A DNA stretch of 64,000 nt from Sorghum bicolor (Eukaryota > Streptophyta > Magnoliopsida > Poales > Poaceae): NCBI RefSeq assembly GCF_000003195.3, contig NC_012873.2, forward strand, positions 2,131,894-2,195,893, in the 5' to 3' direction. The notes beneath the pieces are model-generated. The model was not told where the DNA came from. It made no database searches and saw only the letters and a list, made by a program, of their open reading frames with translations. Positions 45,282 to 57,944 of this stretch are shown here, one piece after another; the first letter of the stretch is position 1; the number at the start of each line of letters is the position of its first letter. The position numbers and the translations under genes were made by a program.

Positions 45282-48200
45282 ATGGAGGGGGGGAGCGCGG
45301 GGACGGACGGCGGCCTCGACGACGACTGGGACGCAGCCTTCATCATCGAGCTGATCGACACGGTGGACGAGCTCGACGCCTCCCGCAACCCTAACCCCAC
45401 TCCCACCCCCACACCCGCGCCCGCTCCCATCCCCACGTGTGGCCCTTCCGCCGCCACTCCCGACTCCTACCTCCCCGCCGCTCCGCACCCCTCCCCCCCG
45501 CTCCGCTTCTCCCCTCCGCCGCGGCTCTCCGAGCGGCCGCCGCTCCCGCCGCCGGCCGCCGCCGCCAGCGCCAGGGATGCGTGCGGCTTCTCCCCTCCGC
45601 GCGTGCTCTCCCAGGCCGGCCGTGGCTTCTCTCCTACGCGCGACCTCTCCCAGCCCCAGGCGCCCGAGGAGGGCAGCCTCGCGATCGTTGCGGTGTCGGG
45701 CTCCGCTGGCGACCAACGCTTCGTGGGCACCGGCGTGGGCGCGGAGAGGGACAGGGAAGCGAGGGAGCTCGAGAGGCTGAAGGTGATTTATTTCTCTGTG
45801 TTTGGAGCGGAGCGGGCGGTTCACTTGGCATAGATGCATTTGCGTTTTGTTCCTAATGCTTTTGATCTTAACCACTGCAGAGGGACCTGAACCGTGTCTC
45901 GGAGCAAGTGAAAAAATTGGTGCGTACCTTGTTATCATCTGTGGCAGTATTCTGTATTCCTGTGAATCCTTTGAACTGTGCATTTTAACCTTGTTTGAAT
46001 CTGAATTGAGATGATGTCTGATCTACTAAACTGGTGCTGCTGACAAACTCTTTTTTATGGATTATTGGTGATTGTTTTTAGCTAACTCGTATGATCAGCA
46101 GGTTTTGATTCTTTGTAATCTTGTTTGCAGAAAAATGAATGCACTGAGCTGAGAAAGGACAAAACAAAGAAAGATCTTCAAATCAAAGCTAAAGAAGCTG
46201 AGATTCAAAATCTGAAAAAAGCTAATGTGTAAGTACAGCTGGTTTCAGCAACTCATTATTTCAATCACCATGATGCTCACTGTGAGTTAGCGTACTTGTC
46301 ATCTGTCTGTATCTGAAGAAATTGAACATGTCTAGTTCATTCTGAATGAAGCAGGATTTTGGGGGGCTGGGTTTTTGAAATATTACTTGATTCACATATG
46401 TTGCTTTCTGCATCAGTTCCAAGACTGTTGACACTGTTTTCCTCTTTCATTTTCTTTTTATTCAGCAGCTCCAGCAAAGATATTTGCAGTGCAGGGATGG
46501 ATATTGATCAGTCCTTTCACACCCCTGCGAATGGGGCTTTGCATGCTGGGGGTTCTTCTAGGACATCCACTAGGCGAACATACAAGATGAACGGCAAAGA
46601 TAAGGATGTCCATTCCTTGCGAGATGATTTGTATCTAAAGGAAGGGCATCAAACTGATTTGCCTGAGGCCTTGGAACTGAGGTGTCGCACCATGACTGAT
46701 AATGGTAAGATGTTGAGCTCATTTTGTAGCTGACATTTCCTTTCTTACACCCCACCCCCTCTTCTAATCTTATCGATGATTTGACTTGAACAGGAACAAG
46801 TACATCTGGAGTAGTGTCTCTGGAGGTAATGCCCCTAGCTTATTTTCATCCTTTTATGTCATATATATAGTACCAAAAACTCGTGTAAATTATATTTTCT
46901 GTTATGTTGGTAGGAGAATACCCATTTTGAACAAAGAAGCATTACATGCAAGGAAATTAAGGCAATAGGAGTACAGACAGATAAAAGATCCGACAATGAA
47001 CATTTTGAGTGCAATAAAGTATTGGTTGAGCATATCTCTAGTAACCTACGTGCAATGTGGGGCATGTCATCTAACAGTTTATCAAGAGGGAATTTGATAT
47101 CAAAGATCATTGTTTCTTGTTCAGAAGAAATTTTGTCACTTCTCCAATGTACTAGATTGTCAGACAACTGTGAACCCTCTTATGAACCAAGCTCCTCCAT
47201 GAATGAAGCTATTTCCCAAGTGTATGACATGTTCATTAAGGTGAGTACCATGTAAAAGGTGCCTTTTGTATTTCCCTGTTGCAGTTCACCCTGACATGCA
47301 TTTCACGGTGGACATATGAATTTTCTGACTGAACTTGAGCCTCAATGTCGACTACTGTTCCAGTTTACTCTTGGGCCTTGTTTAGTTCACCCCAAAAACC
47401 AAAAACTTTTCAAGATTACCCGTCACATCGAATCTTGTGGCACATGCATGGAACAATAAATATAGACGAAAACAAAAACTAATTGCACAGTTTGCCAGTA
47501 AATCACGAGATGAATCTTTTGAGCCTAGATAGTCCATGATTGGATAATATTTGTCAAATAAAAACGAAAATGCTACAATACCAAAATCCAAAATATTTTT
47601 CGGAACTAAACAAGGCCTTGATCTTTCCACCCCTCTTTTTATACCGGGACTGATATAAGACTTGTATTTAGCCACAAGATGTCCTAAATTGCCTGAACAT
47701 TTCAATTCAGTATCTGCATATGAAATGCCACATATATTGCTTGCATTTGAAGTAGCCAGGATCTTTAAAAAAATTCAAAATTTCCTTCCATTTTTCCTTT
47801 TGATCATGCCATTTAAGTTAATTAAAATGATCAATTTAATTGCTCATTTTTGGCAGATGAACAGTGGGAGAATATCAATACAAACTTTCCTTGAAGCATT
47901 GCTAAATCTCTGTGCTTTTGATAATGTAAGATCCGAGACAGCTTTTCCTTTTGTTTGTAGCATTGATATATGTGTGTGCTTTTGCCATTTCTATTATCGC
48001 TTTTATGCACTTGATGAATATGTGTGTGTGCTTCCTTATTGGTATGGAGTATAGGTGTAGGTGCACAACCACACAACGGTATGATCTTGTACTAATTATG
48101 TTAGCACTGATACACACTGGGAATGATCTGTTCACGTTTATTTTTTAATTAGCATTAAACTTTGAGTAAATTTCACAGAGCTACAACTGTGTGATCTAAT

Positions 48201-51200
48201 ACCCATAGATCTGCAACAATTTTGACATGTATCACAACAATAAACTATTTTCGCACTTGATACTATAGAACTACAATTTTTTCTAATAGCTACTCAGTGC
48301 CAAAGCAATTGTAGTTTTTTGAAATTTACTCTTAAATCAGTAGGAGTTATTTGATGTGGTATTGAGGTTTTCTTGTTAATCTTTGTAACTGTGGGGGAAG
48401 GAAAATGATGATTTCTAATGCTAATACTTATGAGCAGCGATGTACTTTTGACTAAGTTCCATTTTAATCATGCACCTTATTGTGAGAAGTGGTGACTTTA
48501 GGCATCATAGATCCATTAGTTTAACTAATAAGGAATGGAGGAACCTGCAGAAAAACTATCTTAAAACCCTATCTGTAGTGACAATGAAGCAAACCTATAC
48601 CTTTTAGGTTGATTTCTTTGTGAATAAGAAAAGTGTGAGCAGTTAATTGATGCAGACTTGGGAAAATGCTAGCAAAATTGGTTCAACTGTCCCTGTTGAA
48701 ACATCAATAGTACATTCCCTCATCACTTTGTCGCTTTTGTTTGAGTTCTCATAGCGTCACCCCGTCAGACATATACTATTGCTAGAGAGTTGAAACAATA
48801 ATGATTAATGAGTACACTTAATTTTATTTGCTACATTGTTGTAATGGTTTTGCTATATATGCATGTCAGTCTTTCCACTTTTCTTGTGGATTGTGATGTT
48901 GGACTGAGTAATGCTGTATTTTGGCTTTGTTTGACATGCTATTCGTTTTTATCTCTGTATTTCAGACTGCTATAGTTGGTAGAACTTTGAGGGTATTGCT
49001 CAGGGTTTTGCAGCACTTACTGCATCATGGAGCGAAGTCTAGTGGAAGGTATGCTTTACTCGTGCATGGAATACAATTTTACTAGTAGACAGCAACTGCA
49101 TTTCACAGTTAGGTTTAGCACTGAACTCAAAACAGTAATTAACTGACAATATTCATGTTCCTTCTCTAATTCAAAATTCAACCTGGAATATTTCCCTAAA
49201 TGTAAGCTGTAAAGTGATTAGTAGTGCTTCACTCGATACGTTTTGAGCTCCTATTCTTTTTTGATCTGTAAACCATGTGTTCCTTTCTGCTTCAGTTTTC
49301 AAATTTTCTTATAGTGAAATGGTGATGTGGTTTCTAAATGAAATAAACTGGTTATTTTTTTTATGTTGGAAATGTTTCTACTCAAGGGTGGCTTCCATAA
49401 TGTTCTTCTTTTTTTTGTTGTTTACTATTGTAGGTTCCCATGCTTATGAACTTTAATTTGATTTTTCTCAGTGTACCCTCAGGAACAACGTTTCTGTTGA
49501 ACCATATGTTAACATACACACGGAGAACAACCACAAAGACTGTTTAACCTTGCTGAGTCCACTGGATGCAGACGATTTATTGCAACAGCATAATATGTTT
49601 CTTCCTTTTACTTTATGGAGTTCACTTTTCACTGCAATGCTTCAAATTGGGGTCAAGTACTCAGAAGAGACGATTCGTACTGATGCATTATCCATAATGA
49701 TTCTCATTGTAAGGTCGACAGATCCCAAAGAGGAACGCCATAAGTAAGCAAGCATCTGAATGATGTTTCATTTGTTTAGTTGCTTATGATGTTGGATGTT
49801 AATGATATAATGCTGCTACTTTCAGATTCGGATTTACTTCTGTAATGACAAGATTGCATCTGCTAATGCAGAAAGGAAACGGATTGCTTGTTAAGAAGCA
49901 TTCAGTGCGTCTACTTTTCTTGCTTCTCAATTGTAAGTACTTGTTCTTGTATGTTTGATTTCTTCACACTAGCTTTAGAACTGAAGATGCTAGCATGCAA
50001 GAACTGTTCTTGCCAGGTGAACACTGCAATGTGTGCATTCTGTGGACGAGCTACCTGGTACTCTTTTTTTTTAATGATGCTTTTGCCTGGTTCTTGGGGA
50101 CTTCTCATCCCTCATAAGTGTAGAAGATTAGGATTGGGGCAATTGGCCACACCTCAATTGGAGGGGGCGCCTTCTATTATATAGGGCCGACTGGCCTTTA
50201 CAAGGCAAGGGTGATTCCCTTGATTTACATCTGATTTACATCTCCTAATTATAGTAACTAAATCAGTGATTTACATCTGCTAATTATAGTAACTAAATCA
50301 GCTATCCCTGATTGATTTACATCTGCTAATTATGGCAATGATATGCCGCAGCATATGGTAGGGGGCTGCGGCATATTCTATTGCCTAACACCCGCCCGCA
50401 GTCGCAGCGGGAGGCTCCCGGACGCAAAGGCTGGATCGAAACTCTCGAAAGAGTGCTGTCGGAAGCCCTTTAGTCATGATGTCAGCGAACGGATGAGAGG
50501 AGGGTACATGGAGAACCCGAATTTCACCAAGGGCCACCTTCTCGCGGACGAAGTGAATGTCGATCTCAATGTGCTTCGTTCGCTTGTGGTGGACGGGGTT
50601 GGCTGTCATGTAGACGGCGCTGATGTTGTCGCAAAAGACAACGGTGGTGGAGAGCAGCTGAATATGGAGCTCCTGGAGTAACTGTCGAAGCCAGCAACAT
50701 TCAGCCACAACGTGAGCCACAGCCCGATATTCTGCCTCTGCGCTAGAACGGGACACCGTGGTCTGGCGCTTGGAGGACCAGGAAACCAGATTGTCGCCGA
50801 GATAGACACAGAAGCCGGAGGTGGATCGTCGAGAGTCTGGACAGCCTGCCCAGTCAGCATCAGAGTAGGCAGTCAGCTTGTCGACGGAGCCGGTGCCAAT
50901 GTGAAGACCCGAGGAGAGAGTCCCCTGGACGAAGCGTAGGATGCGCTTGATGAGCGCACGGTGAGGCTCGCGCGGGGCGTGCATGAAGAGGCACACCTGT
51001 TGAACAGCATAAGCCAGATCAGGACGAGTCAACGTCAGGTACTGGAGAGCCCCCGCCAAGCTCCTGTACTCAGATGCGTCCTTCTCTGACAATAGAACCC
51101 CGTCGGTCGCGGATAGCTTGGCATGAGTGTCAACAGGTGTCGATGTCGGATGACACTCAACCATGCTCGCACGCTGAAGAAGCTCGACGGCGTACTATCG

Positions 51201-54200
51201 CTGGGAGAGGAAGAGGCCATCGGAGGAGCGTGTGACAGCAATGCCGAGGAAGTGGTGGAGGGCGCCAAGATCTGTCATGGCGAACTCGGAGCTCAGCCGA
51301 GCCATAATGCGTTGAAGGAGCGCCGAGGACGAAGCGGTGAGGACGATGTCGTCGACGTACAGCAGTAGGTAGGCGAGGCTCGTCCCTTCTCGTAATATGA
51401 AAAGGGACGTGTCGGAGGTGGAGGCGACGAAGCCGAGCTGCCGGATGAAGGTGGCGAAGCGCTGGTACCAAGCCCGCGGAGCTTGCTTCAGTTCATACAA
51501 GGACTTCAGCAGACGGCAGACGTGATCTAGAGCGCCAGGGTCGACGAATCCTGGCGGCTGCTGACAGTAGACGGTCTCCTCAAGGTGGCCGTGAAGAAAG
51601 GCGTTCTTCACGTCCAGCTGGTGAATCGGCCAGGCACGGGATGCGGCGATGCTGAGTACAGATCGTATGGTGGCCGGTTTGACAACCGGGCTGAAAGTCT
51701 CGTCGTAGTCGACGCCCTCGCGCTGGGAGAAGCCTCGGACAACCCAGCGAGCCTTGTGGCTAGCGAGGGACCCATCGGCATGGAACTTGTGCCGGAAGAT
51801 CCACTTCCCCGTTACGATGTTGGCGCCAGGGGGACGCGGAACGAGCTGCCAGGTGTTGTTGTCGACGAGGGCCTGGTACTCATCCATCATCGCAGCACGC
51901 CGGTTGGCGTCGGCCAGAGCGCTGCGGTAGTTCGTTGGGATCGGCGATGGTGAGGAAGATGTGGTGGCCGCCAGCCCTTCATAGCTGACGCGAGGGATGG
52001 CACCCGTCATGGTACGGGTAACACGCGGCGGCGGTGGCGGCGGTGGTGGTGGCGGAGCAGTAGAGGCTGCCGGTGCCGGTGAGGGCGCCGTCGGTGGCGC
52101 CGGGGCGTCAGGAGGGACTGTCGGGGCAGCCGCTTCTCCGGACGGCTCGAGGCGGGGGCGGCGGACGTAGACCCGTGGAAAGGGAACCACGTTGGGTCCA
52201 GGCGGGGGCACGTGACCACGCCCGCCTGGTGTCAAAGGAGGCGATCCATGTGATGCTGCAACGTCGGAGGGTGGCTGCTCAACATCCGAGGGGGATGGAG
52301 TAACCACGGGCGTGGAAGAGGAAGTCCCACCTACAACAACAGTAGAGCAAGGCACCGAAACCATATCGTCGTCGAGGAGAAAGTCTTGAGATGCGGGGGA
52401 GGAGGCGTCTGAGGTGGCTGCAAAGGGAAAAGTGGTCTCATCGAATATAACATGGCGAGAGATGATGATGCGGCGTGTTGATAGGTCGAGGCAGCGGTAA
52501 CCTTTGTGTGAGGGGGGATATCCGAGGAAGACGCATGCCGTGGAGCGAGGGGCGAGCTTATGTTTAGAGGTTGCTTGCATGTTGGGGTAACAGAGACACC
52601 CAAAAACACGCAGATGGTTATAGGTTGGTGGCTGATTATGCAGACGAGTATATGGAATGGCATGCTGAATGGAGGAGGATGGGCGCCTATTATGGAGGTA
52701 GCAAGCTGTCAGGAGTCCCTCGGCCCAATATGCGGGAGGCAGGGAGGCGTGGAGCAGCATGGTACGAATGGAATTGTTGAGGGTGCGGATGATGCGTTCA
52801 GCTTTGCCATTTTGGGATGATGTGTAGGGACAGGAGTAGCGGAGGTGAGTGCCTTGAGCAGCGAAAAATTTGGTGGTGGCAGTGTTGAGGAATTCAGTCC
52901 CGTTATCAGCCTGAAAGCATTTTATGGGAAAGCTGAATTGTGTTTTGGCGAGCGCAGCAAGGTCAACTAAGTGTTGGTGGACCTCTGATTTTTTTCGGAG
53001 CGGAAAAACCCAACAGTAGTGGCTATAATCATCTAAACAGACCAAGTAGTATGAAAAACCAGACAAACTGTTGATGGGGGAAGTCCAAACATCACAGTGA
53101 ACAAGTTCGAAAGGGGCATGAGTTATGGACTGCGAAGAACTGAAAGGCGTATGTTTGCCTATCTGACAAGAGTGACATAGGGAGTGGTCTACTTTATTAC
53201 AGAAAACAGCATGCAATTTATTTAGGCGCTCTAGAGCAGCGGGTGCAGGATGGCCGAGACGTTGATGCCACAGAGTCGACAAAGCAGCCAGGAGAGCATG
53301 AGGTGGAGCGGCAGCTGTGGAGGCAGGCATGGTGTATAGGTCCCCATCGCAGTTACAGCGGAGAATCACGCGTCCTGTCCTGAGATCCTTAACAGAAAAA
53401 CCATGTGCGTCAAATTCAAAGGAGCAGCTATTGTCACGAGTGAATTGACGGACAGAAAGCAGGTTGCGGACTATGGATGGTGCAACAAGAATATTATTAA
53501 GAGCGAAGTTTGTGGTAGGTGTGGGAAGGATGGAGTGACCTCTAGACGTGACAGGAATACTGGTGCCATTACCTACTGTTATTGAGGAGATGGAGGAGGG
53601 GAGACGTTGGGTGAGCATACCAGCCGAGGAGGACATATGTGTGGAGGCGCCGGAGTCAACTATCCAGTCGCCCTGCAGTTGCATGTTCTGCAGGGCAGCG
53701 ATGAGGCCGGCTGCATCCCAGGTGCTGGTGGAGGTGTTGGAGCCGCTAGAGGAGGTCTGGAGCGGAGCGAAGGCGGTGTTGGCCCGAGTTGCGCCCAGCC
53801 TGGCCACCAGGACCTCCAGGAACGCCAGAACCGCCCTGGCGGCGCTGTCCAGGAGGAGTGACACGCTCTCCAGGGGCCACACGTTCGCCGGTCCAGGGAT
53901 TGAAGCCCCAGGGAACGCGCTTGTTGGTGCTGGTGCCGCCGGAGGACTGCTGGCCACCCTTCTTGGTGTTAGGGCGCCGGCCGCCCTGCAGCTGCTGCTG
54001 CTGGTGACCGCCAAGAGAGGAGGCAGCAGCCAGGAGGGCGGTGGTGGCGCGCACCTTTTCCTTGTTCTGCAGGCGCAGCTCTATGAGGAGGAGCTGGTGC
54101 CGGGCGGCAGCGAGGGTGAGGGGGTCCCGGCGATGTTGTCGGCGACATTGGAGTAGACCTCGTTGAGCCCTCGCAGCAGGTTGAGGACGAGGTTGGGTTC

Positions 54201-56386
54201 AGAGACGGGCTGCCCAACGTCGCGGAGTTCGTCGGCCTTCTCCTTCATGTGAACGCAGTAGGCGTCAATGGACAGATCCCCTTGAGTCATCGAGTGGAAC
54301 TCGTGATTCAAGAAGATGGCGCGAGGAGCCTTGTTCGCCTGGAACACCGCGCTGATGGCCGCCCAAAGGGCGCACGCCGTCTGCGTGTCGTCGGTCATGG
54401 CGAGATTGAGGACGGCATCGGAGACGGTGCTGTACATCCAGCCACGGACGCAGAAGTCAGCCTGCAGCCATGCCGCGTCAGGAGTTGAGGTGGAGGCAGC
54501 GGCGAGGTGATGCTGCAGCCCAAACTTGCCACATGTGGCCACGAACGCCGTCGACCACTTGGTGAAGTTGGAGGGCTTCAACTCAAGGGTCATGGGGACG
54601 TGGAGCTTGATGTTGATGGTGGCGAAGGGGGAGATTGCAGGAGCAGCATCGCTGGTGAGGTTGCCGCTGGTGGCAGAGGAGAGGGATGATTCGGTTCCCA
54701 TGGGAGGGGGAGGAGAAGGGCGGCGCCCAGGTGGAGATCGAGATTAGAACGAGATCAAGGCCTGAACTCGTGATACCATGTAGAAGATTAGGATTGGGGC
54801 AATTGACCACACCTCAATTGGAAGGAGCGCTTTCTATTATATAGGGCCAACTGGCCTTTACAAGGCAAGGGTGATTCCCTTGATTTACATCTGATTTACA
54901 TCTCCTAATTATAGTAACTAAATCAGTGATTTACATCTGCTAATTATAGTAACTAAATCAGCTATCCCTGATTGATTTACATCTGCTAATTATGGCAATG
55001 ATATGCCGCAGCATATGGTAGGGGGCTGCGGCATATTCTATTGCCTAACAATAAGCATGAGGGAATTCAGTAGTGGAGCCTCTGTTTTTAATGGCTAGAT
55101 TGAAAAACATGATTTGTTTGTTGGTGTTTTTAGTGTTAACTGTTTTTACCAAAGACATTTGTCCCACACCTTTCCTTTGATATGCTTATATAGAATTGAG
55201 TTCAGCTGTTGAGCGATCGGCTTAATGTAGGTTCCTTGTTAAAATAATTTTGTTTTCAGTTTCAAAGATACATTAAATATGTTACACTTATGTAGTAACT
55301 TTCCCTGCCTTTAATCCTTTCAATTGCAACCTAATTCCTGTTCTGTTAGGCCCAGTGATGTTGAAGTTGCTGTGTAGTGGAGGCAAAGATGGCTCCGAAC
55401 AGATGGAATCGGAAGCTTGTGAAAACAATAGATCAAAAGAACTCATAAGCTCAGTTCTTGCGGATTTGTCTGATTGTTTGACTTCTGAGGCAACTTGTTC
55501 TCTGGTAAGCTACTTAGCTCTTTTAGTTATTCATTCCAGATGGAAATCTGCCTTTACATTTAGCCAGATTCTATTGGTCTGTCCACATGGATTGAACATT
55601 GTGATGGTTTTTCACCTATCGCCGATAAACAAAAGGCGTTGCATGGTATTCCCTGAAAATGTCTAGATACTTTTTTTTAGATTCAGCATACTTGCTTATT
55701 TCACTTTAGTTAGCTGAACAACTATATTTTTCAGGGGATTGAACTTTGCCGGCTTGTTATCATTCTGCTAGCTTATATAGCTTCCAGTGGCAAATTGGGA
55801 TATGAGGTGCTTTTAGGTCCAGTGAATGCCCGTGGTGCCAGTTTTTTGGAGATGATAATGGAAGTCCTTGCATCACAGATGCAATATGAAACACAAGAGT
55901 TACTAAAAGAAAGGTACATCAAACTTTGCTACCCAGTCTTGTGCGTTGTATCAGAGCATGAATGTGGAGATATCGCTGAGTAAATTCTAGATATGTCTAA
56001 GCTCGTGAATTCTTCCCCTTTTTGTTGGCAACTATCTTAAGCTGCACCCCAAGTTGCTCTTAATTGCCTATAAAGAAGTTGTCTGCGATTTGTAGTACTA
56101 ATGTGAAAATTGTTTCTGCAGGTGTTTGGTGATGAGAGAAGCTCTTATCCTCCTAAACCGGTTGGCATCACACACTAACTATTCAAAACCAACTTTGGAA
56201 ATGCTGACAAGAAGCAAGATATGCGCAACCTTGACGATTGACGTTGCGAACCGTTTGCCTCAGATCCAGATGGCAAATGATCTTGCGGAGCTGGCCCAGA
56301 AATTCAGATCACGAGTGTATGCTTTTCTGGAGGAGAAACCCTTGGCAGTTGAGGGTTCCAGTCTGGGTGCTTCTAACAAGAGTTGA
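45282..56386 (+). CDS. SUV2: Coiled-coil protein, probable plant ATRIP homologue (SENSITIVE TO UV 2)
   Basis: Thirteen coding exons stay in frame: 45282-45782, 45881-45919, 46131-46228, 46466-46704, 46794-46825, 46914-47240, 47857-47925, 48966-49048, 49483-49743, 49826-49932, 55350-55504, 55735-55913, 56122-56386 (TGA); about 784 residues. The N-terminus is acidic (DDDWDAAFIIELIDTVDEL), resembling the RPA-binding segment of ATRIP. A Pro/Ser-rich region follows, then a coiled coil at about 160-215 (AREVERLK-like heptads, KKDLQIKAKEAEIQNLKKAN). The rest is helical and Leu-rich (LWSSLFTAMLQIGVKYSEET; SVRLLFLLLN; NRLASHTNYSKPTLEML). Plant SUV2/ATRIP partners the ATR kinase in replication-stress signalling. 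Assignment rests on this layout, not on a decisive motif. Intron 10 (5.4 kb) carries an antisense copia element; introns 6 and 7 carry MITEs. Confidence 0.65.
47374..47617. mobile_element. MITE, GGCCTTGTTTAG family, copy 7 (in SUV2 intron 6)
   Basis: Ends GGCCTTGTTTAGTTCACC and CGGAACTAAACAAGGCC are flanked by TTG (47371-47373 and 47618-47620). It is close in sequence to copy 6. Confidence 0.88.
48164..48331. mobile_element. Small MITE in SUV2 intron 7
   Basis: Ends GAGTAAATTTCACAGAGCTACAA-like and TTGTAGTTTTTTGAAATTTACTC form ~23 bp inverted repeats around a 168 bp body. The flanking duplication is not clear. Confidence 0.65.
50119..50390 (-). repeat. 3' LTR of the copia element
   Basis: 272 bp, pairs with 54779-55050. 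It contains internal near-repeats of GATTTACATCTGCTAATTAT. Confidence 0.95.
50391..51164 (-). pseudogene. Copia polyprotein, RNase H domain segment
   Basis: One minus-strand frame carries the end of the polyprotein: the connection after reverse transcriptase (SLAGALQYLTLTRPDLAYAV), RNase H with YSDADWAGCPDSRRSTSG, SSAEAEYRAVA and DNISAVYM, and the C-terminal KHIEIDIHFVREK and FADIMTKGLP. It is out of frame with the reverse transcriptase upstream; the shift lies at about 51165-51200. Confidence 0.9.
51195..54014 (-). pseudogene. Copia polyprotein, protease-integrase-reverse transcriptase segment
   Basis: A ~940-codon minus-strand frame. Domains in order: protease active site DWIVDSGASTHM at about 53650-53670; GAG-pre-integrase LWHQRLGHPAP with CHSCQIGKHTPF at about 53140-53270; integrase core with CDVWTSP, DNGTEF and SSQNGKAERIIRT at about 52640-53110; a Pro-rich linker; then reverse transcriptase from NTWQLVPRP (about 51860) through LDVKNAFLHG to YVDDI at 51346-51360. 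Catalytic residues look present. The frame is lost before RNase H. Confidence 0.93.
54081..54701 (-). pseudogene. Copia gag segment
   Basis: The minus-strand frame starts MGTESSLSSATSGN and contains a copia-type gag core (LKPSNFTKWSTAFVATCGKF; ALWAAISAVF; LSIDAYCVHMKEKADELRD; VLNLLRGLNEVYSNVADN). After about 54110 the recognisable gag continuation moves to another frame, so gag is broken ahead of the protease region. No CCHC knuckle is evident. Confidence 0.85.
54761..54778 (-). promoter_or_regulatory. Primer-binding site of the copia element
   Basis: TGGTATCACGAG on the minus strand directly abuts the 5' LTR and matches the 3' end of plant initiator tRNA-Met for the first eight bases. Confidence 0.75.
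54779..55050 (-). repeat. 5' LTR of the copia element
   Basis: 272 bp, about 98% identical by eye to 50119-50390. Confidence 0.95.
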
Positions 56387-57411
56387 CGACCCCCCAGCAG
56401 CCTCCTGAGGTAGCTGGGATAGTGCCATGGAAAATGTATCACTAGCTGCTCAACAAAAATTAGTTCCTTTTCTTTTCCTTACTGATCCTAGGGTTTACTT
56501 AGGAGTTACACTGGCTTGGCTGGGCGAGTCGGTAGCTTTTGCTGGTGGTGTACAGAGGTGACTACTTCCTCGCCATTTTCGGGTAGAGAGAATGTACATA
56601 ATTGTCCTTTGGACATCATCTTATGCCTATGGCATCGGCCATTGCAGCTCTACAATGAAATTTTCAGCTTTTCCTTGCCTGGATGATGTTTGAAGGTAAG
56701 CTATTGAGGATACTGGATGGGTTAATTTGTTGGCATGGGTGCAGGCAAGTGATGTGTCCTTGCGTCATGTCAGGAAATACTCGTCCACTTGTTTATGCAA
56801 CATGTGCCAAGGATATTGCAAAGTTTAAGAACATGTCGGTGCATAATTGAGTAGGCGAGCTAGCATACCCAAAATGGCGTTCGAAACAAATACAAGAAAT
56901 TTTCAGCTGAGCATATAAATGGAAACAATAGGGCATCAAATATCTTTTTTTTTTGGTTTGTTTTGTTGACAACAAGGGCATCAAGAACTTTGGTTTAGTG
57001 GAGTTGCAAGCTAAGAGTGTGTTTAGTTCTTTATAAAATGCAAATTACAAAATGCCAACTACTTTGGAATGATGAAATGCAAAATGCTAAAATTTTCAAG
57101 ATTATGTTTAGTTTCATTCAAAATGTATAATTTACTGGTCTCATGAGGACCTTTTGGGACTCTTTTAGGCTTTTCTTTTTGTCTCTTAAAGCTAAAATCT
57201 AAAATGGAGAATAATTATCTTTTTGCCAAAATTTTTGTATAGTGTTTAGTTCTATTATATAAAATGATAGACCAAAACTCTTAGTAACTGAGACAAAAAG
57301 ACGAACTAACGATTGCATTATAGATCTCTAATAATAATAACTAAAATAATCTTGGTTAATTCGGTTTTATTATTTTATTTATTTAGAGTTGCTCTCCATG
57401 TTTGCCACGTG
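56387..57411 (+). other. 3'UTR of the SUV2-like gene and spacer
   Basis: From about 57015 (GTGTGTTTAGTTCTTTATAAAATG) to about 57290 the sequence has MITE-like GTTTAGTT words and several AAAATG(C/T) repeats, but no clear terminal pair. No gene is seen. Confidence 0.3.
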
Positions 57412-57725
57412 TTTTTTTTGAACCTGGGTTTCATCTTTCATTACTCATTGGCTAACGGATCGTTAGCAACAATCATGAGTACAGCATCAGGTACTGAGTT
57501 GGTGATGAACTCCTCTAACTCATTACACAGATAACCCAAAGCAGCCAGCTCATGAGCGGCTCTATTACATTCTTTACTAATGTGAAAACATTCAAAGGAG
57601 GTAAAATTTGAGCACGTCAAGGACTTGATTTCGTCAGTCAGATGACACACCGTTCACTGATGGACTCAACGAGGATTCGGCCAATACCAAGATGCACAGC
57701 CAGTTGTACTTCTTTCTTTAGCAGA
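57412..57725 (-). pseudogene. 5'-truncated LINE 3' end with RNase H-like tail
   Basis: On the minus strand a frame reads FECFHISKECNRAAHELAAL and then a short tail to a stop at 57441. This is the C-terminal part of a plant LINE-type RNase H domain (catalytic H in AHELA). A T-run at 57412-57419 on the plus strand is the inverted poly(A) tail about 20 bases past the stop. The rest of the element is missing. Confidence 0.65.
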
Positions 57726-57735
57726 GGTTACCTAA

Positions 57736-57941
57736 TGGCACCCACAATGCAGACTTTATCATAAAGTCTAAAGTTATTTATTATCTCGAACAATGTGGAC
57801 TTAGAGTCTAAATAAGACTTGGAGTCTTATTTTTTCTACCTTTTTCTTCAATAAATATGCTGCCACATCAGCAAAATGCCATAAATAATATGTAATTAAT
57901 TGTCTTGGACTCTGTGATAGAGTCTTGCATTGTGAGTGCCC
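57736..57941. mobile_element. Tourist-like MITE, GGGCACTCACAATGC family, tandem copy 1
   Basis: 206 bp with ends TGGCACCCACAATGCAGAC and TCTTGCATTGTGAGTGCCC. It is flanked by TAA at 57733-57735 and shares the next TAA (57942-57944) with copy 2. Confidence 0.85.
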
Positions 57942-57944
57942 TAA

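Larger units (their letters stand above)
50119..55050 (-). mobile_element. Ty1/copia LTR retrotransposon, near-complete, in SUV2 intron 10
   Basis: 4,932 bp, antisense to the host gene, with identical-length 272 bp LTRs (TGTTAG...TCTACA on the minus strand) and a perfect 5 bp target duplication ATAAG (50114-50118 and 55051-55055). The primer-binding site next to the 5' LTR (TGGTATCACGAG, 54778 downward) fits initiator tRNA-Met. The order gag, protease, integrase, reverse transcriptase, RNase H marks it as copia. The reading frame is broken in the gag region, between gag and pol, and once in reverse transcriptase, so this copy is probably not autonomous. The two LTRs differ at five positions by eye, all transitions. 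Confidence 0.95.

Noticed and set aside
47382..47705. Minus-strand frame of 107 codons
   Set aside because: It is formed across a MITE in SUV2 intron 6 and matches no protein.
52007..54156. Plus-strand frames of up to 202 codons within the copia element
   Set aside because: They are antisense shadows of gag-pol.
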